This document shows positions 8,010 through 17,318 of a stretch of 36,720 nucleotides of DNA, in pieces. The position numbers were made by a program, and so were the translations under genes. This DNA is from Actinophytocola sp. (GTDB lineage: Bacteria > Actinomycetota > Actinomycetes > Mycobacteriales > Pseudonocardiaceae). Positions within the stretch are counted from its first letter, which is position 1. Every line of letters begins with the position of its first letter. The DNA is taken from NCBI GenBank assembly GCA_009377475.1, contig WHTY01000047.1:1-36720 (forward strand), written 5' to 3'. Below the pieces are notes generated by a model, which was not told the DNA's origin, ran no database searches, and saw only the letters and a list, made by a program, of their open reading frames with translations.

Positions 8010-9368
8010 TCACAAACTCGCGATCAACCGCTCCACTCGCTCGTCGACGTTGCGGAACGGGTCCTTGCACAACACGGTCCGCTGCGCCTGGTCGTTCAGC
8101 TTGAGGTGCACCCAGTCGACGGTGAAGTCACGCTGCGCCGCCTGCGCCGCCGCGATGAAGTCGCCGCGCAGCTTCGCGCGGGTGGACTGCGGCGGGGTGT
8201 CCTTGGCCAGCTCGATCTCGCCGTCGTCGGTGACCCGCCTGACCAGGCCCTTGCGCTGCAGCATGTCGAACAGGCCCCTGCCCCGGCGGATGTCGTGGTA
8301 GGCCAGGTCGAGCTGGGCGATGCGCGGGCTGGACAGGTCGAGGCCGTGCTTGGCGCGGTACCGCTCGATGAGCCGGTGCTTGATGGCCCAGTCCACCTCG
8401 GTGTCGATGCTGCTGTAGTCGTGCGTCTCGACGGCTTCGAGGGCCCTGCCCCACAGGTCGATGACCTGCTGGGTGGTGGGCGTCGCACCGTTCGCCTCGA
8501 CGTGGCGCACCGCGCGGGCGTGGTACTCGCGCTGGATGTCGAGCGCGGACGCCTCCCTGCCGCCCGCGAGCCGCACCCGCCTGCGCCCGGTGAGGTCGTG
8601 GCTGATCTCCCGGATCGCGCGGATGGGATTGTCCAGCGTGAAGTCCTTGAACTGCACGCCTTCCTCGATCATCTGCAGCACGATGTTGGCGGAGCCCACC
8701 TTGAGCAGGGTGGTCGGCTCTGCCATGTTCGAGTCGCCCACGATGACGTGCAGCCTGCGGTAGCGCTCCGCGTCGGCGTGCGGCTCGTCGCGGGTGTTGA
8801 TGATCGGCCGCGACCGGGTGGTGGCGCTGGAGACGCCCTCCCAGATGTGCTCGGCCCGTTGCGACAGGCAGTACACCGCGCCGCGCGGGGTCTGCAGCAC
8901 CTTGCCCGCCCCGCAGATCAGCTGGCGACTGACGAGGAAGGGCAACAGCACGTCGGCGATGCGGGAGAACTCGCCGGAGCGGCCCACGAGGTAGTTCTCG
9001 TGGCAACCGTACGAGTTGCCAGCCGAGTCGGTGTTGTTCTTGAACAGGTAGATGTCACCGCCGATGCCCTCGTCCGCGAGCCGCCGCTCAGCGTCGACGA
9101 GCAGATCCTCCAGGATCCGCTCGCCCGCCTTGTCGTGGGTGACGAGCTGGGTCAGGTCGTCACACTCGGCAGTCGCGTACTCCGGGTGCGAGCCCACGTC
9201 GAGATACAGCCGGGAACCGTTGGACAGGAAGACATTGGACGAACGCCCCCACGACACCACCCTGCGGAACAGGTATCGCGCGACCTCGTCTGGCGAGAGT
9301 CTGCGCTGGCCGTGAAAGGTGCACGTGACCCCGAACTCGGTCTCGAGGCCGTATATCCGACGCTGCAT
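8010..9368 (-). CDS. pafA: Pup-protein ligase PafA
   Basis: A 452-residue carboxylate-amine ligase of the glutamine-synthetase-like fold. It phosphorylates the C-terminal Glu of Pup and joins it to substrate lysines. Visible elements: [12 protein letters not shown] with the metal-binding Glu9, [14 protein letters not shown] with the catalytic Asp57, [19 protein letters not shown], and [25 protein letters not shown]. It lacks the insertion after residue 37 that marks Dop, which distinguishes the two paralogues here. The ATG is at 9366-9368 with GGGAG upstream; pafB follows after 15 nt. Confidence 0.96.
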   Translation of the reverse strand: MQRRIYGLETEFGVTCTFHGQRRLSPDEVARYLFRRVVSWGRSSNVFLSNGSRLYLDVGSHPEYATAECDDLTQLVTHDKAGERILEDLLVDAERRLADEGIGGDIYLFKNNTDSAGNSYGCHENYLVGRSGEFSRIADVLLPFLVSRQLICGAGKVLQTPRGAVYCLSQRAEHIWEGVSSATTRSRPIINTRDEPHADAERYRRLHVIVGDSNMAEPTTLLKVGSANIVLQMIEEGVQFKDFTLDNPIRAIREISHDLTGRRRVRLAGGREASALDIQREYHARAVRHVEANGATPTTQQVIDLWGRALEAVETHDYSSIDTEVDWAIKHRLIERYRAKHGLDLSSPRIAQLDLAYHDIRRGRGLFDMLQRKGLVRRVTDDGEIELAKDTPPQSTRAKLRGDFIAAAQAAQRDFTVDWVHLKLNDQAQRTVLCKDPFRNVDERVERLIASL

Positions 9369-9375
9369 ACTCCCA

Positions 9376-9381
9376 ATGCTA
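9376..9381 (-). promoter_or_regulatory. possible -10 element for pafA
   Basis: TAGCAT on the minus strand lies 7 nt before the pafA ATG, which would fit a leaderless or near-leaderless transcript. A GGGAG overlaps the spacer, so ordinary initiation is also possible. I see no convincing -35. The 106-nt prcA-pafA gap is long enough for an internal promoter. Confidence 0.25.
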
Positions 9382-9474
9382 TGTGCTCTCGGGCGAAAAG
9401 CGGTGAGCCAATTAGGCGGAGCCGCCGTTTCGTGACTCGTCGCCCAGCGTGATCATCACCCGAGCGGGGCGAGA

Positions 9475-10305
9475 TCACTCCGCGGCGGTGTCCCCACCGC
9501 CTCCGCTGCTGTCGCTGCCTTCCTCGCCGCCCTCGGACTTCGTCTCGGGCTTTGGCCCGGACTTTGGCCCGGACTTTGGCTTCGCCTTGCCCGAGCTCTT
9601 GCCGCCGCCCTTGCCCCCGGAGCCGCCGGAAAGCAGGTCGTCGAGCACCGCTCCGGTGAGGCGGCGGAACGCCCGCTTCGGCCGGTGCCGCTCCAGCACG
9701 GCCACCTCCAGCTTGCCCAGCTCGGCGCCGTTGCTCAGGCCCGCCTTGAGCGCGCCAACGGCCAGCCCCATCGCCTCGCGCAGGCTAGGGCCGTCGGTGT
9801 AGCTCTCCTTGAGCTTGGCGACGACCGGGTCGGTCTGCCCGCCCATCACGAGGAACTGCGGCTCGTCGACGATGGAGCCGTCGTAGGTGAGCCGGAACAG
9901 CTGGTCCTCGCTGGCCTCGTCACCGACCTCGGCGACGGCCAGCTCCACCTCGAACGGCTTGACCTGCTCGGTGAAGATCGACCCAAGGGTCTGCGCGTAG
10001 ACGTTGGCGAGCTGGCGGGCGGACACGTCCCTCGGGTCGTAGGCGTAGCCCTGCAGGTCGACGTGGCGGATCCCGGCGCGCCGCAGGCTCTCGTACTCGC
10101 TGTAGCGGCCCGCCGCCGCGAAGCCGATCCGTTCGTAGATCTCGGAGATCTTGTGCAACGTCGTCGACGGGTTCTCCGCCGCGAACAGCAGGCCGTCGGC
10201 GTACTTCATCGCCACGACACTGCGACCACGGGAGATGCCCTTGCGGGCATACTCCGAGCGGTCGCGCATGAGCTGCTCGGGCGAGGCATACAGCGGCATC
10301 GTCAC
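9475..10305 (-). CDS. prcA: 20S proteasome alpha subunit PrcA
   Basis: A 276-residue alpha-type subunit that forms the outer rings of the 20S core and the gated pore. Family segments include [23 protein letters not shown] (gate and H0 helix), [57 protein letters not shown] and RLTYDGSI. The core ends near [12 protein letters not shown] (about 226); the remaining about 50 residues are a Gly/Ser/Lys/Glu tail with repeated GPKS units, apparently longer than in M. tuberculosis PrcA. The GTG at 10303-10305 has GGAG 8 nt upstream; an ATG two codons later is the alternative. An 88-nt gap separates it from prcB. Confidence 0.95.
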   Translation of the reverse strand: MTMPLYASPEQLMRDRSEYARKGISRGRSVVAMKYADGLLFAAENPSTTLHKISEIYERIGFAAAGRYSEYESLRRAGIRHVDLQGYAYDPRDVSARQLANVYAQTLGSIFTEQVKPFEVELAVAEVGDEASEDQLFRLTYDGSIVDEPQFLVMGGQTDPVVAKLKESYTDGPSLREAMGLAVGALKAGLSNGAELGKLEVAVLERHRPKRAFRRLTGAVLDDLLSGGSGGKGGGKSSGKAKPKSGPKSGPKPETKSEGGEEGSDSSGGGGDTAAE

Positions 10306-10334
10306 GGTTCAGGCTCCAGTCCGTGTGGTCGACA

Positions 10335-10368
10335 GGGGTCGTCAGGGAGTCGGGGTCTCGGGGCGGGG
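10335..10368 (+). other. G-quadruplex motif in the prcB-prcA gap
   Basis: Five G-runs (10335-10338, 10345-10347, 10352-10355, 10360-10363, 10365-10368) are separated by loops of 6, 4, 4 and 1 nt, meeting the G3+N1-7 rule. More G-runs follow to 10386. The G-rich strand is the template for prcBA; the mRNA is correspondingly C-rich and G-poor. Confidence 0.6.
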
Positions 10369-10393
10369 TGTGTCCAGCGGGGCGGGAGCGGCC

Positions 10394-11245
10394 CTAGCCT
10401 GCCGCCTCGCTGCGTTCGGCGACGACGGACTCGGCGACCGAGGCGAGGTCGGGCTCCGACACCTGCGTCGCCCCTTCGGCGCCGGTGATGGTCACGACCT
10501 GCGGGTAGATCCGCCGGACCATGTCGAACCCGCTGGTGGCGGTGTCGTCATCGCCCGCGTCGTACAGCGCGGCAACGGCGCTCCGGATCGCGGCGTCCTT
10601 GTCGGCCGACGAGGTGTAGAGCTTCTTCAGCGCCGACTTGGCGTACGGCGCGCCCGAGCCGATGGCGTGGAACCCGGCGCGCTCCTCGTAGCGCCCGCCG
10701 GTGACGTCGAACGAGATGATGCGGCCCGTCGACGACGCGTCCGCCGCGTCCGCCGCGTCGGGGTCGTAGCCGACGAACATCGGAACGGCTGCCAGCCCCG
10801 CCATCGCGACCTCGAGGTTGGAGCGGACCATCGTGGCCAGCTTGTTCGCCTTGCCGTCCAGCGACAGCGACACGCCCTCGATCTTCTCGTAGTGCGCCAG
10901 TTCGACGGCGTAGAGGCGCACGATCTCCAGTGCGATGCCCGCCGTGCCCGCGATGCCGACGGCGGAGTACTCGTCGGTCATGAAGATCTTCTCCAGGTCG
11001 CGCGCCGCGATGACGTTGCCCGCGGTGGCCCTGCGGTCGCCCGCGATGAGCACGCCACCGTCGAAGGTGAGCGCGACGATCGTGGTGCCGTGCGGGACGT
11101 CGACGAGCGTGCCGTCGCCGACCGGCCGCGACGGCAGCATCTCAGGCGCCTGCGCGCGGAGGAAGTCGGTGAACGACGACGTGCCGGTGGTCAGGTAGGC
11201 AGCGGACAGCGGGCCGCGTGCCGCGGCGGCCGGGGTGTGATCCAT
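10394..11245 (-). CDS. prcB: 20S proteasome beta subunit PrcB
   Basis: A 283-residue catalytic subunit, N-terminal nucleophile family. A propeptide of 53 residues ends at PHG, and cleavage exposes Thr54 (TTIVALTFDGGVLIAGDRRAT) as the nucleophile. Other family segments are NVIAARDLEKIF with the catalytic Lys, GIAGTAGIALEIVRLYAVELAHYEK, FHAIGSGAPYAKSALKKLY and AALYDAGDDDTATSG. I chose the ATG at 11243-11245 (MDHTPAAAARG) rather than the upstream frame start at 11284, because the shorter product has a propeptide of normal length; no strong Shine-Dalgarno is visible. The gene follows pup and precedes prcA. Confidence 0.95.
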   Translation of the reverse strand: MDHTPAAAARGPLSAAYLTTGTSSFTDFLRAQAPEMLPSRPVGDGTLVDVPHGTTIVALTFDGGVLIAGDRRATAGNVIAARDLEKIFMTDEYSAVGIAGTAGIALEIVRLYAVELAHYEKIEGVSLSLDGKANKLATMVRSNLEVAMAGLAAVPMFVGYDPDAADAADASSTGRIISFDVTGGRYEERAGFHAIGSGAPYAKSALKKLYTSSADKDAAIRSAVAALYDAGDDDTATSGFDMVRRIYPQVVTITGAEGATQVSEPDLASVAESVVAERSEAAG

Positions 11246-11310
11246 ACGTGCTCGTGATTCCCATCTTCGACTAGCTGCTGGCAAGCTGCTGACAACGAAC
11301 TCAGGTTAAA

Positions 11311-11325
11311 CCGGATCGAATCCGG
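11311..11325 (-). other. short hairpin between pup and prcB
   Basis: CCGGAT-CGA-ATCCGG, a 6-bp stem with 3-nt loop, 12 nt after the pup stop. It could be a 3'-stability element or a weak attenuator between pup and prcB. No U-tract is present. Confidence 0.3.
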
Positions 11326-11337
11326 CCGCGCGCGAGG

Positions 11338-11532
11338 TTACTGCCCGCCCTTTTGCACATAGGCGCGGACGAAGTCCTCGGCGTTTTCCTCGAGCACGTC
11401 GTCAATCTCGTCGAGGATGGTGTCGACGTCTTCGCCGAGCTGTTCCCTGCGCTCCTGCCCCGCAGGAGCAGCGCCTTCGTTCTCGTCCTCGGAGTCTCCG
11501 CCGCCGTGCTTCTCAATCTTTTCCTGCGCCAT
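11338..11532 (-). CDS. pup: prokaryotic ubiquitin-like protein Pup
   Basis: A 64-residue, acidic, intrinsically disordered protein. It has the conserved C-terminal half (LDEIDDVLEENAEDFVRAYVQKGGQ, roughly residues 40-64), which forms the helix bound by the ARC/Mpa coiled coil and ends in Gly-Gly-Gln. The terminal Gln must be deamidated to Glu by Dop before PafA can use it. The ATG at 11530-11532 has AGGAGG 5-6 nt upstream, the strongest ribosome-binding site in the locus. It lies 81 nt after dop and 92 nt before prcB, as in other actinobacteria. Confidence 0.98.
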   Translation of the reverse strand: MAQEKIEKHGGGDSEDENEGAAPAGQERREQLGEDVDTILDEIDDVLEENAEDFVRAYVQKGGQ

Positions 11533-11613
11533 GAACGCCTCCTGATCGAGTTCTCTACGGACCAGATTACCTGCGACAGCCGACCGTGCGGCAGATCCGC
11601 GACACCGACACCA

Positions 11614-13116
11614 TCACGATGTGAGCGCCTCGACAAGCTGTTCGGCCGTGTCCGCCTGGTCCAACAATGCTCCGACGTGCGATTTCGTGCCGCGCAACGG
11701 CTCAAGGGTCGGAATTCGGACCAATGATTCTCTTCCGATGTCGAAAATGACCGAGTCCCAGGACGCCGCCGCGATCGACGCGGCGTACTTCTCAAGCGCG
11801 CGGCCCCGGAAGTACGCCCTGGTGTCCTGTGGCGGGGCCGTGATCGCCGCCTGGACGTCGTCCTCGTCGACGAGGCGTTTCATCGTGCCCCTTGTGACGA
11901 GGCGGTTGTAGAGGCCCTTGTCGAGGCGCACGTCGGAATACTGCAAGTCGATCAGGTGCAGCCGAGGCGCGGCCCAGCCGAGCTTGTCGCGGGACCGGTA
12001 GCCCTCGAGCAGCCGCAGCTTGGCCACCCAGTCCAGCCGGTCGGCGCACTCGTCCGGGTCGCGGGCCAGCGCGTCCAGCACCTCGCCCCAGATCCGCAGC
12101 ACCTGCCGGTCGGTGTCGGAGACCTCGCTTGCTTCGCGCTCCGCGAACGCCGTCGCGCGGTCGAAGTACGCCCGTTGCAGGTCGAGGCCGGTGAACCGGC
12201 GGCCGTCCGTCAACTCGACGGTGGCCTTGAGCGTGGGGTCGTGGCTGATCTGACGCACCGCGCGCACCGGCTCGCGCAGCTTGAGGTCGTCGAAGCCGAC
12301 GCCGCTCTCGATCATGTCGAGCACCAGCGCCGTTGTGCCGAGCTTGAGGTAGGTCGAGTACTCCGACAGGTTGGCGTCGCCGATGATGACGTGCAACCTG
12401 CGGTACTTGTCGGCGTCGGCGTGCGGCTCGTCGCGGGTGTTGATGATGCCGCGCTTGAGCGTGGTCTCCAGCCCGACCTCGACCTCGATGTAGTCGGAGC
12501 GCTGCGAGAGCTGGTAGCCGTCCTCCTCGCCCTGCTGGCCGATGCCGACCCTGCCAGAGCCGGTGACGACCTGGCGGGACACGAAGAACGGCGTCAGCCC
12601 GCCGATCACCGAGGTGAACGGCGTCGCGCGCGCCATCAGGTAGTTCTCGTGGGTGCCGTAGCTGGCGCCCTTGCCGTCGACGTTGTTCTTGTAGAGCTGC
12701 AGCCGGGGCTGGCCCGGCACCGTGGCGGCCTTCATCGCCGCCTGCTCCATGACCCGTTCGCCCGCCTTGTCCCAGATGACGGCATCCCAGGCGTTGGTGA
12801 CCTCGGGCGCGGAGTACTCCGGGTGCGCGTGGTCGACGTAGAGCCGGGCGCCGTTGGTGAGGATGACGTTCGCGGCGCCAAGGTCCTCGACGTCGGGGTC
12901 CTGCGGCTGGGTGTTCGGGCCGGTGAGGTCGAAGCCGCGCGCGTCCCGCAGCGGCGACTCCACCTCGTAGTCCCAGCGCGCCCTTCGGGAGCGCGGGATG
13001 TCGACGGCAGCGGCGTAGGCCAGCACGATCTGCGTCGACGTCAGCACGGGGTTCGCCGTGGCATCCCCCGGCACGGCGATGCCGTACTCGACCTCGGTTC
13101 CCATGATCCGCCGCAT
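11614..13116 (-). CDS. dop: Pup deamidase/depupylase Dop
   Basis: A 500-residue paralogue of PafA. It converts Pup-Gln to Pup-Glu and removes Pup from substrates. Seen: [12 protein letters not shown] with the metal-site Glu8, the Dop-specific insertion after about residue 40 ([21 protein letters not shown]), [14 protein letters not shown] with the key Asp95, [19 protein letters not shown] and [25 protein letters not shown]. The ATG at 13114-13116 has GGAG 5 nt upstream. It sits between ARC and pup. The 435 nt upstream hold two repeat structures described separately, so dop-pup-prcBA may have its own promoter; none is clear by eye. Confidence 0.96.
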   Translation of the reverse strand: MRRIMGTEVEYGIAVPGDATANPVLTSTQIVLAYAAAVDIPRSRRARWDYEVESPLRDARGFDLTGPNTQPQDPDVEDLGAANVILTNGARLYVDHAHPEYSAPEVTNAWDAVIWDKAGERVMEQAAMKAATVPGQPRLQLYKNNVDGKGASYGTHENYLMARATPFTSVIGGLTPFFVSRQVVTGSGRVGIGQQGEEDGYQLSQRSDYIEVEVGLETTLKRGIINTRDEPHADADKYRRLHVIIGDANLSEYSTYLKLGTTALVLDMIESGVGFDDLKLREPVRAVRQISHDPTLKATVELTDGRRFTGLDLQRAYFDRATAFAEREASEVSDTDRQVLRIWGEVLDALARDPDECADRLDWVAKLRLLEGYRSRDKLGWAAPRLHLIDLQYSDVRLDKGLYNRLVTRGTMKRLVDEDDVQAAITAPPQDTRAYFRGRALEKYAASIAAASWDSVIFDIGRESLVRIPTLEPLRGTKSHVGALLDQADTAEQLVEALTS

Positions 13117-13273
13117 GCAGTCTCCAATCTCAGGCCACCAGAGGGGTACCCGCTTTCCACCCTACGGCCACCGCGTCCCGCCGTCCCGCCCGACACAGGC
13201 GTGTCGGTGACGCACGGCTCTGGGGGCTCGCCAGCGGTGTTGCGCTCCCCCGCGAACCGCAGCGCCACGGAGT

Positions 13274-13354
13274 TGATCAACTTACCGCGCGCTGTTACCA
13301 ACGGAACCACCCAAAACGGACACAGAATGGTCACCCGGCGCGGTAAGTTGATCA
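13274..13354. repeat. 17-bp perfect inverted repeat with a nested palindrome upstream of dop
   Basis: Arms at 13274-13290 and 13338-13354 are exact reverse complements (TGATCAACTTACCGCGC) with 47 nt between. The first arm also lies in a 12-bp palindrome (AGTTGATCAACT); the second is a near-palindrome. The block is about 160 nt upstream of the dop start and 200 nt beyond the mpa stop. It could be a pair of operator sites or a folded RNA element. No gene fits in this gap. Confidence 0.7.
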
Positions 13355-13435
13355 GCTTCCCGTATCGTGGAACAGCTCGCCGCCATGTGCCTGGTGAGGC
13401 GAGGTACAACGCCCCGCGACCCGGGGAGGCACAAC

Positions 13436-13483
13436 GTCGACGCGCGAGCCCGTGCCGCACGCGGGTCGACGCGCGAGCCCGTG
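13436..13483. repeat. 19-nt direct repeat in the mpa-dop gap
   Basis: GTCGACGCGCGAGCCCGTG occurs at 13436-13454 and 13465-13483, 29 nt apart. Related words (gaggTacaacg, gaggCacaacg) occur just upstream. No coding function is evident. Confidence 0.6.
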
Positions 13484-13511
13484 GGCAGGTCCGGCCCCGC
13501 GCGCAGCGCAA

Positions 13512-13543
13512 GGCGGGGACGACGCCAGCGCGCCGTCCCCGCC
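13512..13543 (-). terminator. terminator-like hairpin downstream of mpa
   Basis: Perfect 10-bp stem (GGCGGGGACG / CGTCCCCGCC) with a 12-nt loop, beginning 10 nt after the mpa TAG stop. No U-tract follows. It suggests that ARC/mpa and dop are at least partly separate transcription units. Confidence 0.6.
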
Positions 13544-13552
13544 TCGGCCGTG

Positions 13553-15388
13553 CTACAGGTACTGGCCCGTGTTGGTGGCCGTGTCGATCGCCCGTCCCGA
13601 ATCCTGGTTCTTGCCGGTGACCAGGGTCCGGATGTAGACGATGCGCTCGCCCTTCTTGCCCGAGATCCTGGCCCAGTCGTCCGGGTTGGTGGTGTTGGGC
13701 AGATCCTCGTTCTCGGCGAACTCGTCCACGATCGCGTCAAGCAGGTGCTGCACTCGCAGGCCAGGCTGCTTGGTTTCCAGCACCGACTTGATCGCGGCCT
13801 TCTTCGCCCGGTCCACGATGTTCTGGATCATCGCGCCCGAGTTGAAGTCGCGGAAGTACAGCACTTCCTTGTCGCCGTTGGCGTAGGTGACCTCGAGGAA
13901 GCGGTTGTCCTCACTCTCCTCGTACATCCGCTCCACGGTGTGCTGGATCATCGCGTCGATCGTGGCCTCGGTGTCGCCACCGAACTCGGCCAGATCGTCG
14001 CCGTGGATCGGCAGGCCTTCGAGCAGGTACTTGGAGAAGATGTCCTTCGCCGCCTCCGCGTCAGGCCGCTCGATCTTGATCTTCACGTCGAGCCTGCCTG
14101 GCCGCAGGATCGCCGGGTCGATCATGTCCTCACGGTTGGACGCGCCGATGACGATGACGTTCTCAAGGCCCTCGACACCGTCGATCTCACTGAGCAGCTG
14201 CGGCACGATCGTCGTCTCGACGTCGGACGACACGCCGCTGCCACGGGTGCGGAAGATCGAGTCCATCTCATCGAAGAACACGATGACCGGCGTGCCCTCT
14301 GACGCCTTCTCCCGTGCCCGCTGGAAGATCAGCCTGATGTGCCGCTCGGTCTCGCCGACGAACTTGTTCAGCAGCTCGGGGCCCTTGATGTTGAGGAAGT
14401 AGGACTTGGCTTCCCGTATCCCTGCCGCGTCGCCCTTGCCCTCGGCGACCTGCTTGGCCAGCGAGTTCGCGACGGCCTTGGCGATCAGCGTCTTACCGCA
14501 GCCGGGCGGGCCGTAGAGCAGCACGCCCTTCGGTGGACGGAGCTGGTACTGGCGGTACAGGTCGGCGTGCAGGAACGGCAGCTCCACCGCGTCGCGGATC
14601 TGCTCGATCTGCCGGAACAGGCCACCGATGTCCTCGTACCGGACGTCGGGCACCTCTTCCAGCACGAGGTCCTCGACCTCGGCCTTCGGCACCCGCTCGT
14701 ATGCGTAGCCCGCCTTGCTGTCGACGAGGACCGAGTCACCCGACTTGAGGGTGTCCTCGGTCAGTGGGTCGGACAGCCACACGACGCGCTCCTCATCGGC
14801 GTGGCCGACGACGAGCGCCCGCGACGGGCCCTCATCGGCCACTGGAGGCATCACCTCACGCAGCGCGTACACCTCGCCGGTGCGCTCGTAGTCGCCGGAC
14901 TCGACGACGGTGAGCGCCTCGTTGAGCCGCAGCGCCTGACCACGCCGCAACGACTCGACGTCGACGGTCGGCGACACCGACACGCGCATCTTGCGGCCAG
15001 AGGTGAACACGTCGACCGTGCCGTCCTCATAGCGCTCAAGGAACACGCCGTACCCGCTTGGCGGTTGCGCCAGCCGGTCGACTTCTTCGCGCAGCGCCAT
15101 GAGCTGACTCCGCGCGTCGCGCAGCGTCTCGACAAGCTTGGCGTTGCGCTCGGTGAGCTGCGCTATTCGCTCAGAAGCCTCCGCGAGGCGCTGCTCGAGG
15201 ACGCGGTCGCTGTTGGGCGAGCCGGCAGCCCTACGCCGCAGCAGAGCGACTTCCTCCTCGAGGAACCGTATCTGCCGCTCCTGTTCCTGGGTGATCTCCC
15301 CATCACTTGCGGCAGGCGTCTCCGCCGTGCCGCCGCTCTCTCTTGGGTCGGCTTCCTCATGCCTGCCACCGGGGCGGTCCTGTTGCAT
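13553..15388 (-). CDS. mpa: proteasome-associated AAA+ ATPase ARC/Mpa
   Basis: A 611-residue hexameric unfoldase that takes pupylated substrates and threads them into the 20S core. Domains in order: acidic N-terminal segment, coiled coil (about 33-107) that binds Pup, tandem OB folds (about 110-245), and an AAA domain with Walker A GPPGCGKT (293-300), pore-loop segment NKFVGETE, Walker B FFDEMD (371-376) and arginine-finger region LRPGRLD. The protein ends GQYL, the docking motif for the alpha ring. The ATG at 15386-15388 has GAGGAGG about 8 nt upstream. It is the first gene of the proteasome run. Confidence 0.97.
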   Translation of the reverse strand: MQQDRPGGRHEEADPRESGGTAETPAASDGEITQEQERQIRFLEEEVALLRRRAAGSPNSDRVLEQRLAEASERIAQLTERNAKLVETLRDARSQLMALREEVDRLAQPPSGYGVFLERYEDGTVDVFTSGRKMRVSVSPTVDVESLRRGQALRLNEALTVVESGDYERTGEVYALREVMPPVADEGPSRALVVGHADEERVVWLSDPLTEDTLKSGDSVLVDSKAGYAYERVPKAEVEDLVLEEVPDVRYEDIGGLFRQIEQIRDAVELPFLHADLYRQYQLRPPKGVLLYGPPGCGKTLIAKAVANSLAKQVAEGKGDAAGIREAKSYFLNIKGPELLNKFVGETERHIRLIFQRAREKASEGTPVIVFFDEMDSIFRTRGSGVSSDVETTIVPQLLSEIDGVEGLENVIVIGASNREDMIDPAILRPGRLDVKIKIERPDAEAAKDIFSKYLLEGLPIHGDDLAEFGGDTEATIDAMIQHTVERMYEESEDNRFLEVTYANGDKEVLYFRDFNSGAMIQNIVDRAKKAAIKSVLETKQPGLRVQHLLDAIVDEFAENEDLPNTTNPDDWARISGKKGERIVYIRTLVTGKNQDSGRAIDTATNTGQYL

Positions 15389-15812
15389 GCGGCACCTCCT
15401 CGCGCGCTATTTCCCTCAACGGTACCGGCGATCACCGACATGCAAAGCCCTTCGACGTCACAGAACGGGCGCGTCGTGTAAAGATCATGCGCACACCATG
15501 AGCGCAATGCTCCGAGCAGGTACACCGGAAATACCGGCGTTCGTCACGGACAGTTCACGCCGTCGCACGGCGTGTGCCGACGAAATAAGCCTCACGGATG
15601 ACAGTGGACATTTCCCGCCTCGTCCCCGTCGGCGGGCAGCGACTCCCGGTATGCCACCCTGCTGACGCGCTCCCGCATACTCACACCGCAGCTACCGTTC
15701 GATAACGGTTGCCGCCCGGGCGCGTCGCGGCGCGCCTGAAGGACGTGCACGACGCTGTGGACGCGGACGACGCAGGGACGCACGGCGTCCGCCGAGGAAC
15801 GAGGGGAACGCG
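15389..15812. other. divergent intergenic region between mpa and the plus-strand membrane-protein genes
   Basis: 424 nt without a credible gene. Visible structures are an 8-bp hairpin with 3-nt loop (CACGCCGT/ACGGCGTG, 15556-15574) and a 6-bp inverted repeat ACCGTT-CGAT-AACGGT (15694-15709). The region should hold the promoters for mpa (minus) and the gene at 15813 (plus). I cannot assign -10/-35 boxes with confidence. Confidence 0.5.
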
Positions 15813-16700
15813 ATGACCTATCCACCGCAGCCCGGCCCGTACGGTCAGCCGGGCGGATACGGCCAGCCGTACCCCGGTTACCCCGGCTATCCCCAGCAGC
15901 CCGGCTATCCCCAGCAGCAACACCCCGGTCAGCCCGAGTATCAGGGCCAATTCCCCAACCAGCCGTATCAGGGCCAGGGCGGCTACGGGCAGCAGTATCC
16001 GGACCCGCGGTATCAGGGGCAGCCCGGCGGGTACGGGCAGCCGTACCAGGAGCAACCCGGCGGTTATCCCGGCGCGGGCTACGCACAGCAGCAGCCCGGC
16101 TACGGCATGCCGCCTGGCGACGTCCCCCCGCCACCGCCGCCGGAACGCCCGAAGCGCGGCGGCAAGACCGGGCTGGTCGTCGGTATCACGCTCGCGGTGG
16201 CGCTGCTCGCGGGTGCGACCGTGGTCGTCACCGGCTTCTGGGCGCCTGGCTTCTTCCGCGACGACGCCGTCGAGCAGGACAGTTCGCTCGCGGCGGACAC
16301 GTCCCCCGGTAGCGCGGCACCGGCCCCCGGCTCGCAGCCACCGGAGTCGGCACCTCCGGAGAACACCGAGAACACCGCGCCGTCCCAGCCGCCGCAGCCG
16401 TCCGCATCGGACTCCGACGAGATCCGCCGCATCACCGACACGGTGGTCGCGGGCATCAACAACCGGGACGCCGCCACGGTGAAGCCGGTCTCGTGCGATC
16501 CGAGCAACGAGCGGCAGGCCGACTACGACGGCTTCCCCGACGACCTCACCGTGTCGGTCAGCGGCGAGTCCCGCATCAACGACAGCGGCGCGACGGTGCC
16601 GCTCACCCTGCGCCGCTCGGACTCCAGCAAGTCGGTCGTGCTGACGTTGCGCCGCGCCACCGGCGGCGACTGGTGCGCCTCGGGCATCACCTCGCCATGA
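15813..16700 (+). CDS. membrane-anchored Pro/Gly/Tyr-rich protein, paralogue A
   Basis: A 295-residue protein. Residues 1-115 are rich in Pro, Gly, Gln and Tyr ([20 protein letters not shown]), one TM segment follows (120-141) and continues into GFWAPGFF (141-148). A Pro/Ser/Glu linker leads to an extracytoplasmic domain from about residue 205 ([27 protein letters not shown]) that resembles NTF2-like fold proteins and has two Cys (VSCDP and DWCAS). The function is unknown. The ATG has AGGGG 7 nt upstream. The TGA overlaps the next ATG (ATGA), so the two genes are coupled. It matches paralogue C at 17319 in the head, the FWAPG(F/Y)F junction and the Cys pair. Confidence 0.85.
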   Translation: MTYPPQPGPYGQPGGYGQPYPGYPGYPQQPGYPQQQHPGQPEYQGQFPNQPYQGQGGYGQQYPDPRYQGQPGGYGQPYQEQPGGYPGAGYAQQQPGYGMPPGDVPPPPPPERPKRGGKTGLVVGITLAVALLAGATVVVTGFWAPGFFRDDAVEQDSSLAADTSPGSAAPAPGSQPPESAPPENTENTAPSQPPQPSASDSDEIRRITDTVVAGINNRDAATVKPVSCDPSNERQADYDGFPDDLTVSVSGESRINDSGATVPLTLRRSDSSKSVVLTLRRATGGDWCASGITSP

Positions 16701-17212
16701 CCGACCGCCAGACATCGTCGAACGATCGGGTGGCGGCAGTCGTCGCCTGGGGCGCGATCGTCTCCGCCGTGGCGCTTGTCGTCGTCATGCTGGTCATGGC
16801 ATGGCGTGACCAGCACGACAAGGCGCCCGACGCGGCGGCGAGCCCGAACACCACGAACGCGCTCGCCGACTCGACGTTCCCGCCGAACGCGTCGCCACCG
16901 CCCGGCCAGGAGCCCGGTGGCGCGACGCAGGTGATCGCGGCGGTGGAGCAGATCCTCGCCGCCTACAACGACCGCGACAGCGCGCCGCTGCGGGCGTGGG
17001 CGTGTGACGGCACCACGGTCACCGATGACCTGTTCGCCGGGTTCTCCGAGACGGTCCGCTTCACCCGGGACGGCGCGCCCCGGATCGTCGGGTTCACGGC
17101 GGAAGTCCCGTTCGCGGTCCGCGACGAGGACCGGCAGGGCACCGGGGCGATGCGACTGCGGTGGGACGGCCAGCGGTGGTGCTTCGTGACCGCCGTCTCG
17201 GAACCCGCGTAA
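16697..17212 (+). CDS. membrane-anchored protein with NTF2-like extracytoplasmic domain, paralogue B
   Basis: A 171-residue protein without the Pro-rich head. It has one TM segment at about 11-36 ([25 protein letters not shown]), a short Pro/Asn linker, then [29 protein letters not shown] and a beta-rich region ending [11 protein letters not shown]. The two Cys sit where they do in paralogues A and C (start of the domain and the last strand W-C), suggesting one disulfide. The start ATG at 16697 overlaps the previous stop by 4 nt. No enzymatic motif is visible. Confidence 0.82.
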   Translation: MTDRQTSSNDRVAAVVAWGAIVSAVALVVVMLVMAWRDQHDKAPDAAASPNTTNALADSTFPPNASPPPGQEPGGATQVIAAVEQILAAYNDRDSAPLRAWACDGTTVTDDLFAGFSETVRFTRDGAPRIVGFTAEVPFAVRDEDRQGTGAMRLRWDGQRWCFVTAVSEPA

Positions 17213-17318
17213 ATACGGGCGTCATCCCAGCGCACGACCGGGACGTGACGCGAAGGAGTTCCGTGCCCCGCGCTATCGTCCGTTCGGAGCCTGACCATGA
17301 CAGTGTGAGGACGTCACC

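Noticed and set aside
7005..9452. 815-codon plus-strand ORF opposite pafA and pafB
   Set aside because: Antisense to two well-supported genes, with no family signature and shadow composition.
13041..13511. 156-codon minus-strand ORF in the mpa-dop gap
   Set aside because: Covers the inverted repeats and overlaps the dop start, with no protein-like pattern.
11956..13620. 554-codon plus-strand ORF opposite dop and the gap
   Set aside because: Antisense to dop, with no recognisable domain.
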